This document shows positions 1 to 5,333 of a stretch of DNA of 5,333 nt, piece by piece. The position numbers and the translations under genes are program-made. How positions within the stretch are numbered: position 1 is the first letter of the stretch; each line of letters begins with the position of its first letter. The notes below the pieces were generated by a model. It ran no database searches and was not told where the DNA came from. It saw nothing but the letters and a program-made list of their open reading frames with translations. The DNA is from Peptococcaceae bacterium. Lineage in GTDB: Bacteria > Bacillota > Peptococcia > Peptococcales > Peptococcaceae. Location of the stretch: contig JAFXJE010000099.1 of the NCBI GenBank assembly GCA_017532485.1, positions 1 through 5,333 on the forward strand, given 5' to 3'.

Positions 1-1650
1 GATTTAGTCAATGCCTCTAGTCGCATCATGCATATTATTAAAATGACTAGCGTTGAAATAGCCTTTTTTGAGGTGCGAGAGCATGATGTAGTCTTCGTAA
101 CGGAAAATTTCTTTTCATTATTTGCGATGGATGTAAAAAATGTGGAGAATTTAAGCACGCAGGAGTTTGCCCAACTGTTTGCTGAAATACAAAAAAATAA
201 AGTCTATAACAAACGTAATGATGAAAGTTTAATTTATGAGGTAAAAACGGAGTTAGGCGAATATCGTTATGTACGGTTAAATATCAATAGAAATAAGGAT
301 AGTATTACTGGTTTAGCGGAAGATGTAACTCAATCTGTTTTAGAACGCAAGAGAATAGAGTATGAGCGTGACTACGATTTGTTAACAGGGCTGATTAATC
401 GCCGTGCATTTTATCGTCAAGCAGGAAAAATATTTAGCCAATCCGAACTTTTAGGCTGCACTGCAGTGCTGATGATAGACTTGGATAATTTGAAGGAAAT
501 CAATGATAATTATGGTCATGAACTTGGTGACCAATATATCTATCAAGCGACCAAAGCTTTTAAGGCAGAAGTGCCGAAAAATGCCTTGCTTTCCCGTCTA
601 TCTGGTGATGAATTTGTTTTGCTTTTAACTAACTATGAAAGCCGAGAAGCAATCTGGGCAGAAGTAGAAAGATTTATTGAACGAACTAAGCAAAATGTTT
701 TTGTTGCACCAAGTGGAGAAAATATGCAAATAGGTTATTCAGGTGGGATAGCTTTTTATCCTGATGATAGCGAAAAATTGGATAAATTAATTAAATATGC
801 TGATTTTGCCATGTATCAGATTAAGCGAACTGCTAGAGGAAAAATAGGTGCGTTTGACATGGAGGCTTATAATCGCGAAAACTTCGTTTTACAAAGTCGG
901 CGTGAATTACTGCAGCTTTTGGCAGAAGGCAACTTACAATATTATTTCCAACCTATTTACGCAGCAAAAAATGGTGAGGTTTTTGCTTATGAAGCTTTAA
1001 TGCGAGTAAATATGCCTACTTTACATTCACCTGATGATGTCTTGAAATTGGCGAAAAAAGAGAATAAACTGCATGAAATAGAACGTTTGTCGATGTTGAA
1101 ATCTGTAGAATATTATCAAGCGTTATTAGCCAAAGGTGAGGTTGATGCGCAAGCTTATTTGTTTGTTAATTCTATAGCTAATGAATGTTTAACTGAGGCA
1201 GAACAAGAAGAGTTTGCTCAAATTTGTGGTGAATTAACTTCTAAAATTGTTATTGAATTGACTGAAAGTGCTGAAATTGCGTTGGAAGCTTTGGAAGTTA
1301 AACGCAATATGAATTGTTATTCAGGGTTATTGGCATTAGACGATTATGGCAGCGGTTATAACAGCGAGAAAAACTTATTGGAAATTGCACCTGAATTTAT
1401 CAAGGTTGATATGTCTATTATTCGTGACATTGACAGCAATGAAGATAAGCAGCTGATTGTGCAAAATTTAGTTCAATATGCTCACAAGCGAGAAATGCTG
1501 GTTCTTGCCGAAGGAATAGAAACTTTGGCTGAATTACACAAAGTTTTGGAATTGGGTGTGGATTTACTGCAAGGTTACGCTTTGGCCAGACCAAATGCAG
1601 TTCCAGCACCAATAGCAGAATCTGCTAAAGAGATGATAGTTAATTTTTAA
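1..1650 (+). CDS. PAS-GGDEF-EAL cyclic-di-GMP signalling protein, 5' partial
   Basis: Probable bifunctional or phosphodiesterase-type c-di-GMP enzyme. The frame is open to base 1 (nine codons, DLVNASSRI, precede the ATG at 28), and that ATG has no Shine-Dalgarno, so the true start lies upstream. Residues are numbered from the ATG at 28. About 7-105 resembles a PAS sensor fold. The GGDEF domain spans about 115-277, with DLLTGLINR at 117-125, metal-binding IDLDNLKEIND at 150-160 and active site SGDEF at 192-196. The first Gly is therefore Ser, a variant that can still be active in this family. No RxxD inhibitory site lies five residues before it. The EAL domain spans about 290-535 and keeps its key residues: E322 (EAL), N381, E410 (ELTE), D438/D439, K459, E495 and Q515. 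Phosphodiesterase activity is thus likely, while cyclase activity is uncertain. No transmembrane segment is seen in the visible part. The domain calls are firm; the sensed signal and cellular role are unknown. Confidence 0.93.
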   Translation, partial: DLVNASSRIMHIIKMTSVEIAFFEVREHDVVFVTENFFSLFAMDVKNVENLSTQEFAQLFAEIQKNKVYNKRNDESLIYEVKTELGEYRYVRLNINRNKDSITGLAEDVTQSVLERKRIEYERDYDLLTGLINRRAFYRQAGKIFSQSELLGCTAVLMIDLDNLKEINDNYGHELGDQYIYQATKAFKAEVPKNALLSRLSGDEFVLLLTNYESREAIWAEVERFIERTKQNVFVAPSGENMQIGYSGGIAFYPDDSEKLDKLIKYADFAMYQIKRTARGKIGAFDMEAYNRENFVLQSRRELLQLLAEGNLQYYFQPIYAAKNGEVFAYEALMRVNMPTLHSPDDVLKLAKKENKLHEIERLSMLKSVEYYQALLAKGEVDAQAYLFVNSIANECLTEAEQEEFAQICGELTSKIVIELTESAEIALEALEVKRNMNCYSGLLALDDYGSGYNSEKNLLEIAPEFIKVDMSIIRDIDSNEDKQLIVQNLVQYAHKREMLVLAEGIETLAELHKVLELGVDLLQGYALARPNAVPAPIAESAKEMIVNF

Positions 1651-1752
1651 GTAAAAGTAACGACTATTGAATTAATAGCAAAAGTAATACCTACTCTTTC
1701 TATCGCAAAGATAAAAGAAATTCAAGAAGATTTAGCAAAACAAACGCTATAA
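1651..1752 (+). other. Open stretch in frame after the stop of the EAL gene
   Basis: Directly after the TAA at 1648-1650, the same frame stays open for 33 sense codons and ends at TAA 1750-1752. The conceptual peptide is Lys/Ile/Leu-rich and could form an amphipathic helix (for example AKIKEIQEDLAKQ). It has no ATG, GTG or TTG start in frame and no ribosome binding site. It may be chance, the decayed tail of a longer ancestral protein, or a readthrough extension. The direct repeat AAAAGTAA occurs twice here (1653-1660 and 1680-1687), 27 bp apart. I do not claim that it is expressed. Confidence 0.2.
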
Positions 1753-1764
1753 AGAGAACAATGA

Positions 1765-1804
1765 AAAACGAGGTTAGGATAAAACTTTGTCCTAACCTCG
1801 TTTT
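1765..1804. terminator. Bidirectional intrinsic terminator between convergent genes
   Basis: A perfect 15-bp inverted repeat: left arm 1765-1779 (AAAACGAGGTTAGGA), right arm 1790-1804, with a 10-nt loop at 1780-1789. On the + strand the stem runs into a T-rich tract (TTTTGTTATTTTT). On the - strand the A run at 1764-1768 becomes the U tract. It sits between the end of the EAL gene and the end of yebC, which converge here, so it should stop transcription from both sides. The right arm ends 18 bp beyond the yebC stop codon. Confidence 0.92.
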
Positions 1805-1822
1805 GTTATTTTTATCAACTAA

Positions 1823-2533
1823 TTACATTTCCATGTTGTGCCATACGTTTTGTACGTCATCATCTTCATCTAATTGGTCTAATAATTTATCCATTTGTTT
1901 TTGTAAAGATGGGTCCAATGCAGTGTATGTGCTTGGCAGCATGGTGATGTCAGCTTGGACAAATTCATATTTGCCTTCTAAAGCTTCACGTACAGCAGCA
2001 AAGTCATTTGGTGCTGTGATGATTTCGAAACCGTCTTCTTCAGTTACGAAGTCTTCAGCGCCAGCTTCTAAAGCAGCTTCCATCAAAGCATCTTCATCAA
2101 TTTTATCATCAGCGGCAATTAATAATAAGCCTTTGCGTTCAAACATATAACTAACGGAACCAGCAGTACCTAAGTTGCCGCCATTACGATCTAAATAATA
2201 TCTTACATTACCTGCGGCACGATTTTTATTATCTGTTAATACTTCGATAATCATAGCAACGCCGCCAGGGCCGTAACCTTCATAAGTAATCTGTTCATAG
2301 TTAGCACCACCGTCTTCGCCAGTACCTTTTTTAATTGCACGATTAATGTTGTCATTTGGCATATTGTCAGCTTTAGCTTTTTGAATAGCTAATTTTAAGG
2401 TAGCGTTATAATCAGGATTGCCACCACCATTACGTGCTGCTACAGTAATAGCTCTAGCATGTTTGGTGAACACGTTAGCGCGCAAGGAATCCATTTTATT
2501 TTTTTTACCTTCAATGTTGTGAATACGTCCCAC
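1823..2533 (-). CDS. YebC/PmpR family protein, YebC2 (YeeI-like) clade
   Basis: A complete 236-residue member of the YebC/PmpR family (PF01709), of normal length for it. The family has long been annotated as DNA-binding transcriptional regulators. More recent work on bacterial and mitochondrial members supports a ribosome-associated role that relieves stalling at proline-rich stretches. The N-terminus MGRIHNIEGKKNKMD, in place of the GHSKWANIKHRK of classical YebC, marks the second clade (YeeI/YebC2 type). Family blocks visible: VFTKHARAITVAAR (21-34), LKLAIQKAKADNMPNDNI (46-63), YEGYGPGGVAMIIEVLTDN (84-102), NVRYYLDRNGGNLG (109-122), SVSYMFERKG (126-135) and the acidic C-terminal DEDDDVQNVWHN (222-233). 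The start codon is GTG at 2531-2533, supported by an AGGAGA site 8 nt upstream and by the conserved GR that follows. It is a single-gene unit with its own promoter and a shared convergent terminator. The family call is very secure; the molecular role is taken from family knowledge. Confidence 0.95.
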   Translation of the reverse strand: MGRIHNIEGKKNKMDSLRANVFTKHARAITVAARNGGGNPDYNATLKLAIQKAKADNMPNDNINRAIKKGTGEDGGANYEQITYEGYGPGGVAMIIEVLTDNKNRAAGNVRYYLDRNGGNLGTAGSVSYMFERKGLLLIAADDKIDEDALMEAALEAGAEDFVTEEDGFEIITAPNDFAAVREALEGKYEFVQADITMLPSTYTALDPSLQKQMDKLLDQLDEDDDVQNVWHNMEM

Positions 2534-2540
2534 AAAAATC

Positions 2541-2546
2541 TCTCCT
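2541..2546 (-). promoter_or_regulatory. Ribosome binding site of yebC (supports the GTG start)
   Basis: On the - strand the sequence reads AGGAGA followed by about 8 nt and then GTG (2533-2531). This strong Shine-Dalgarno at normal spacing fixes the GTG as the start. No in-frame ATG with a better site is visible upstream. Confidence 0.85.
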
Positions 2547-2592
2547 CATATTATAAACTTTTTTGATTACCTACTATCTCTACAACTTTGTA

Positions 2593-2621
2593 ATGATAGC
2601 ATAAATTATTTGAAAATGCAA
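2593..2621 (-). promoter_or_regulatory. Sigma-A-type promoter of yebC with extended -10
   Basis: Read on the - strand: -35 TTGCAT (2621-2616), a 17-bp spacer, then -10 TATCAT (2598-2593) preceded by TGC, which makes an extended -10 (TGCTATCAT). Transcription should begin near 2586, leaving a 5' leader of roughly 50 nt before the GTG. The spacing and the extended -10 suggest a housekeeping promoter. A near-palindrome centred on 2621 overlaps the -35. Confidence 0.72.
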
Positions 2622-2628
2622 TGCTTTT
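2614..2628. promoter_or_regulatory. Imperfect 15-bp dyad over the yebC -35 box
   Basis: AAATGCAATGCTTTT is a near-palindrome centred on base 2621, with one mismatched pair (2617/2625) in 7-nt arms. It overlaps the -35 element of the yebC promoter, where a repressor could act. At this length in AT-rich DNA it may be chance; it is a candidate operator only. Confidence 0.2.
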
Positions 2629-2663
2629 AATACGAGAGAGATACCTAAGATTTATTTTTAGCA

Positions 2664-2673
2664 TATATTATAA
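2664..2673 (+). promoter_or_regulatory. Possible -10 region of the peptidase-DUF1614-spoIIP operon
   Basis: TATATTATAA lies 27 bp before the peptidase start and is the only -10-like element near it. No TTGACA-like -35 is found at 16-18 bp upstream. The octamer CATATATT (2662-2669) matches 6 of 8 positions of the Bacillus sigma-E -10 consensus CATACAAT, but no clear sigma-E -35 accompanies it. An alternative sigma factor would suit a spoIIP operon, but the sequence evidence is weak. Confidence 0.25.
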
Positions 2674-2686
2674 AGTGATTAGAGGC

Positions 2687-2694
2687 AGGAGGTG
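2687..2694 (+). promoter_or_regulatory. Ribosome binding site of the C1A-like peptidase gene
   Basis: AGGAGGTG, essentially a perfect complement to the 3' end of 16S rRNA, ends 5 nt before the ATG at 2700. It is a strong site and settles the start. Confidence 0.92.
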
Positions 2695-2699
2695 GCAAA

Positions 2700-3488
2700 A
2701 TGGAAAATTTACAGATTATCCCCGGAGTAATTATTGAAGAAAAAGCGAAAGTTGAGCATGAACAGGATATGCTTTATCGGCAACTGCGGCTGCCTAAAAT
2801 TTTACCAGAACAAGGGGGTATAGGCAGGCTGCCTTTGCCGATTTGGCATCAGGGCAGTTTACCGATCTGTACTGGTGTAGCTGCTGCTAATTGTCGGATG
2901 ATAGAGTATTATTTGGCAAATGGAAAAATGGTGAATTTATCGGCACTGTTTGTTTATCAGATGAATAGATTGTTTGACGGTTTAGATTGGAAAACAAAGG
3001 GGAGTACTTTGTCTGCTTCTATGCAGACCTTACAACAAAAAGGTATTTGTTTGGAAAAAATGTATCCAACTACAGCTGAAAATTGTGCGAGAAAATTTCC
3101 CGGAAAATATACGGCAATTCAAAAGATAATGAGTAATGCTGATAAATATCGGATTAAAAATTATGCGCGTTGTGAAAACTTGGAAGATGTTTTGCTAGCT
3201 TTGGCTGATAGACATCCAGTAGCTTTTTCAATGATTATTTATACGGACTTTTATCAAGCAGAAAAGGGGCGTGTTTCACCTTGTATTCGTGGTGAACGCA
3301 TAGGTGGTCATTCAATGGTGGCTGTAAATTATGATTTGCAGCAAGAATATATTGAAGTAGTGCAAAGCTGGGGCAAAAATAAAAGTGGACCGACGGATAA
3401 GGGATATATGTATATTCCGTTTACTTGGTTTGAAAGAAAGATAGAAAATGATTTACCCTTGATGTTTGAAGCTTTTGTTTTGCTCTGA
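2700..3488 (+). CDS. Papain-like (C1A-type) cysteine peptidase, cytosolic
   Basis: A 262-residue protein of the papain-like C1A superfamily, resembling the bacterial peptidase C1A-like group. Visible catalytic elements: HQGSLPICTGVA at 50-61, giving oxyanion-hole Q51 and nucleophile C57 (six apart, as in papain), and GGHSMVAVNYD at 202-212 with H204 as the general base. VVQSWGKNK at 220-228 aligns with the papain NSWG block, so Gln222 stands where the catalytic Asn normally is. LSALFVYQMNRLFDG (80-94) and STLSASMQTLQQKGICLEKMYP (102-123) fit the rest of the fold. There is no signal peptide, membrane segment or substantial propeptide, so it probably acts in the cytosol. Six cysteines are present (57, 65, 117, 129, 158, 195). 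It is the first gene of an operon with a DUF1614 gene and spoIIP, which suggests a role in the same envelope or sporulation process. The substrate is unknown. It may be an active protease, a transglutaminase- or amidase-like relative, or a weakly active homologue. Confidence 0.85.
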   Translation: MENLQIIPGVIIEEKAKVEHEQDMLYRQLRLPKILPEQGGIGRLPLPIWHQGSLPICTGVAAANCRMIEYYLANGKMVNLSALFVYQMNRLFDGLDWKTKGSTLSASMQTLQQKGICLEKMYPTTAENCARKFPGKYTAIQKIMSNADKYRIKNYARCENLEDVLLALADRHPVAFSMIIYTDFYQAEKGRVSPCIRGERIGGHSMVAVNYDLQQEYIEVVQSWGKNKSGPTDKGYMYIPFTWFERKIENDLPLMFEAFVLL

Positions 3489-3495
3489 CTATGTA

Positions 3496-3521
3496 TATTC
3501 TTTGTGTCTTGGGAAAGAATA
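3496..3521 (+). other. Small AT-rich hairpin between the peptidase and DUF1614 genes
   Basis: An 8-bp stem (3496-3503 with 3514-3521) and a 10-nt loop, just ahead of the Shine-Dalgarno of the DUF1614 gene. No U tract follows, so it is not a terminator. It could slightly affect translation or mRNA stability at the junction, or be chance. Confidence 0.2.
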
Positions 3522-3528
3522 GGGGCAA

Positions 3529-3534
3529 AGGGGG
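3529..3534 (+). promoter_or_regulatory. Ribosome binding site that fixes the DUF1614 start at 3542
   Basis: AGGGGG lies 7 nt before the ATG at 3542. The upstream in-frame ATG at 3491 has only pyrimidine-rich sequence (TTTTGCTCTGACT) in front of it and no Shine-Dalgarno, so 3542 is the better start. Confidence 0.75.
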
Positions 3535-3541
3535 AATATAT

Positions 3542-4237
3542 ATGGGATTTTATGCGGGGAGGTTAATCCTTGTAGGTTTGACTTTGTTAATTTTCTTTGG
3601 TTTGGCAGAAAGAGTGCTGGATAGAATGCATTTGACTGATAAGCAAGCCATAATTATCGTAATAGCTATTTTTATTGGGAGTTTTTTTAATGTCAATTTG
3701 TATCAAAGCAGTGAGTTGACAATACGCTTAAATTTAGGTGGTGCTTTACTGCCACTTGCTCTTGCCCTTTATGTGTGGCTGCAAGCTGGGACAATGAAAG
3801 AAAAAATGCGTTCGCTTTTTGGAGCAGTCTTGACCTCAGCTTTAATTATCGGTATTGGTTGGTTCTTCCGTAATGATGAATATGCTTTGCCAATTGATAT
3901 GCTATATCTTTATCCTATTATTGCTGGTTTAATCGGTTATCTTTTTGGACGTTCACGCAAAGGTGCTTTTGTCGCCGCTGTTTTAGGGGTGCTTTTTACC
4001 GATATCGCCCACGGCATTTATTTAATTTGGACTAATACACCAGGGCTTGTCCATTTTGGTGGTGGTGGTATTTTTGACAGTATTGTTTTGGCAGGTGTCT
4101 TGGCAGTTTGTTTGGCTGAATTTATCGGTGAAAGTCGCGAAAGAATTCAAGGTGGACCGAGCAGCAAAAATAGAGATGCTAGTGTGTTGAAAAATCTACA
4201 GGCTGCTGGAGCGAAAGGAGATAAAAAGCATGGTTAA
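3542..4237 (+). CDS. DUF1614 family integral membrane protein
   Basis: A polytopic membrane protein of 231 residues from the preferred ATG at 3542; starting at 3491 would add 17 residues (MYILCVLGKNRGKGGIY) without ribosome-binding support. About seven hydrophobic segments are visible: roughly 7-26, 36-54, 65-82, 92-109, 121-136, 142-163 and 177-196. A polar, basic C-terminal tail (about 197-231) follows. Family-like signatures are NLGGALLPLALALY (64-77) and FGGGGIFDSIVLAGVLA (172-188), typical of DUF1614 (PF07758). Polar or charged residues in or next to helices (N50, N64, D154, H157, D179) hint at a transport or catalytic role. The family has no established function. The gene begins 53 bp after the peptidase stop with no terminator between. 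Its last 8 bases overlap the start of spoIIP (ATGGTTAA), implying translational coupling. DUF1614 assignment from motif recall is fairly confident; any biochemical role is unknown. Confidence 0.83.
   Translation: MGFYAGRLILVGLTLLIFFGLAERVLDRMHLTDKQAIIIVIAIFIGSFFNVNLYQSSELTIRLNLGGALLPLALALYVWLQAGTMKEKMRSLFGAVLTSALIIGIGWFFRNDEYALPIDMLYLYPIIAGLIGYLFGRSRKGAFVAAVLGVLFTDIAHGIYLIWTNTPGLVHFGGGGIFDSIVLAGVLAVCLAEFIGESRERIQGGPSSKNRDASVLKNLQAAGAKGDKKHG
4214..4220 (+). promoter_or_regulatory. Ribosome binding site of spoIIP, inside the DUF1614 gene
   Basis: AAAGGAG ends 9 nt before the spoIIP ATG at 4230 and lies within the last codons of the DUF1614 gene. With the 8-bp gene overlap, this supports the chosen start and coupled translation. 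Confidence 0.85.
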
Positions 4238-5333
4238 AAGCAAAAAAGTGCTCTTGTCTATCCTAGTAGGTGTGTTGTTCGTGACTGCATATGGTGTTTG
4301 GCAAGAAGAAAATTTGTTGGCGGTGTGGCAAAGTGGCAGTATAGAAAATGAACTTGATGAGCAAGCAGTTGGTACTTATTATACGCTGTATGACCAAGAT
4401 ACAAATGTAGTTTTGGAATATATGAGCAGGAATGTAGCAGTAGGTGACGAGCTGATTACTGGAGATAATAAACATTATCGAATTGTTCGGGTTGATGGTT
4501 TGACAGCATACTGCCAGCTTTTGCAAGATAAACGTTTGCAAGCTTTTCGGACGGAAGGGGAAAGTGCTCCAGCTGCCAGCTTCGGAAAAAATTTTCAGGC
4601 CGTTGCTATTTATTGTACCCATACCGATGAGTGCTATGTGCCGACATCAGGTACGGAAAGCAAAAATGGTGGCGGCGATATCCTAGAAGTAGCAGAAACA
4701 ATTGTCGAGGTTTTGGAAAGTAGAGGGGTAAAAGTTATTCATAGCGAAAATATCCACGACCCACATGATGCCAATGCCTACCAACGTTCGCGAAAAACGG
4801 CTTCAGAATTGTTGCAGGGAGCTCCGGCTGCTATGATAGATGTGCATCGTGATGGCATTCCTGACCCTGAATATTATGCGACAGAAATAGATGGCGAACC
4901 AGCAACCCAGATTAGATTGGTTGTAGGTCGGCAAAATCAAAATAGCGAAGCTAATATTGAATTTGCCGAGAAGATGAAGCAGTATTATGATGAAGTTAAA
5001 CCGGGTTTGATTAAGTCTATCTATATGGCAAAAGGTAATTATAATCAAGATTTAGCACCACATTCTATCCTATTAGAAATAGGTACCCATACTAATTCTT
5101 TAGAAGAAGCTAAAGTAGGTGCAGAAAATTTTGCCCAAGTTTTGCCGGAATTTTTAGGTATTAAAACTAATGACAGCAGCGAAAATACTGTGGGACAAGA
5201 AGTAGCAGAAAAGCAAGGTACGGCAGAAGAAAGTTCAGGTGGGATGGGTAAGTCTATTCTCTGGCTGCTCGGTCTTGCCGTAATTGGTGGTGCTGCTTTT
5301 ATGTTTATCAGTCGCGGCTCTTTTGGAAAATAA
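4230..5333 (+). CDS. spoIIP: Stage II sporulation protein P (SpoIIP), with a C-terminal membrane segment
   Basis: A peptidoglycan hydrolase of 367 residues. Characterised SpoIIP is a zinc-dependent N-acetylmuramoyl-L-alanine amidase and endopeptidase. It works with SpoIID and SpoIIM in septal wall thinning and engulfment. Residues 7-24 form an N-terminal membrane anchor, placing the rest outside the cytoplasm. Residues about 46-105 look like a small beta-rich domain (VGDELITGDNKHYRIVRVDG at 71-90). The catalytic domain spans about 123-311. YCTHTDECYVP (128-138) supplies metal ligand H131 with nearby E134, and IDVHRDGIPD (203-212) supplies H206. LLEIGTHTNSLEEA (281-294) carries the expected catalytic E283. 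A low-complexity Glu/Ser/Gly linker (about 312-340) then leads to a second hydrophobic segment (342-361) and a short basic tail. Bacillus-type SpoIIP has only the N-terminal anchor, so the second segment is unusual. The gene overlaps DUF1614 by 8 bp. The stop is the last codon of the window, so the downstream terminator is not visible. Confidence 0.94.
   Translation: MVKSKKVLLSILVGVLFVTAYGVWQEENLLAVWQSGSIENELDEQAVGTYYTLYDQDTNVVLEYMSRNVAVGDELITGDNKHYRIVRVDGLTAYCQLLQDKRLQAFRTEGESAPAASFGKNFQAVAIYCTHTDECYVPTSGTESKNGGGDILEVAETIVEVLESRGVKVIHSENIHDPHDANAYQRSRKTASELLQGAPAAMIDVHRDGIPDPEYYATEIDGEPATQIRLVVGRQNQNSEANIEFAEKMKQYYDEVKPGLIKSIYMAKGNYNQDLAPHSILLEIGTHTNSLEEAKVGAENFAQVLPEFLGIKTNDSSENTVGQEVAEKQGTAEESSGGMGKSILWLLGLAVIGGAAFMFISRGSFGK

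Noticed and set aside
28..30. ATG at 28 as the true start of the PAS-GGDEF-EAL gene
   Set aside because: The frame is open to base 1 and no ribosome binding site precedes this ATG, so the gene most likely begins outside the window.
1418..1612. 64-residue open frame on the - strand
   Set aside because: It is wholly inside the EAL domain coding sequence, with no recognisable domain.
1651..1760. Small RNA gene in the convergent intergenic region
   Set aside because: A strong terminator follows, but I see no convincing promoter upstream of it in this stretch. The terminator is explained by the flanking convergent genes.
1761..2150. 129-residue open frame on the + strand
   Set aside because: It lies antisense over yebC, begins within the terminator hairpin region, has no proper Shine-Dalgarno, and encodes a Ser-rich low-complexity product typical of a reverse-strand shadow.
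3491..3541. Upstream ATG giving a 17-residue longer DUF1614 protein
   Set aside because: No Shine-Dalgarno precedes 3491, whereas AGGGGG lies 7 nt before the ATG at 3542. The extra residues do not look like a membrane protein start.
4263..4622. 119-residue open frame on the - strand
   Set aside because: It is antisense to spoIIP, with no family resemblance; the sense frame is clearly coding.
4803..5048. 81-residue open frame on the - strand
   Set aside because: It is antisense to the SpoIIP catalytic domain; its composition reflects the complement of conserved sense codons.
1..5333. CRISPR arrays, insertion sequences, tRNA or rRNA genes, riboswitches, prophage or toxin-antitoxin genes
   Set aside because: I looked for regularly spaced repeats, transposase motifs, terminal inverted repeats and cloverleaf folds and saw none. 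The gene content looks chromosomal and evenly composed.

Overview
The window is AT-rich bacterial DNA with tightly packed genes and strong Shine-Dalgarno sites. A SpoIIP-type engulfment hydrolase next to a DUF1614 membrane protein, plus a YebC of the second (YeeI/YebC2-like) clade, points to the Bacillota. The style is that of a low-GC Negativicutes or Clostridia genome. The lineage is inferred from protein character only; there is no rRNA to confirm it.

Layout. (1) Bases 1-1650 (+): the 3' part of a PAS-GGDEF-EAL cyclic-di-GMP protein whose reading frame runs off the left edge. (2) Bases 1651-1822: a short convergent intergenic region with a 33-codon open stretch directly after the stop codon, then a perfect 15-bp hairpin that should terminate transcription in both directions. 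(3) Bases 1823-2533 (-): a complete YebC/PmpR-family protein with a GTG start, its own Shine-Dalgarno site and a good sigma-A-type promoter with an extended -10. (4) Bases 2534-2699: a divergent intergenic region. (5) Bases 2700-5333 (+): a three-gene operon encoding a papain-like (C1A-type) cysteine peptidase without a signal peptide, a seven-helix DUF1614 membrane protein, and SpoIIP. The last two genes overlap by 8 bp. The spoIIP stop codon is the last codon of the window, so its terminator lies outside.

How the genes may work together. SpoIIP cleaves peptidoglycan between mother cell and forespore during engulfment, in the families where it has been studied. The operon suggests that the DUF1614 membrane protein and the cytosolic cysteine peptidase serve the same membrane or cell-wall process, but no direct role is visible in the sequence. 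Two things in this operon deserve a second look. The peptidase has Gln where the papain catalytic Asn normally sits. SpoIIP has a predicted second membrane anchor at its C-terminus. The c-di-GMP protein and YebC are separate transcription units with no evident functional link to the operon.
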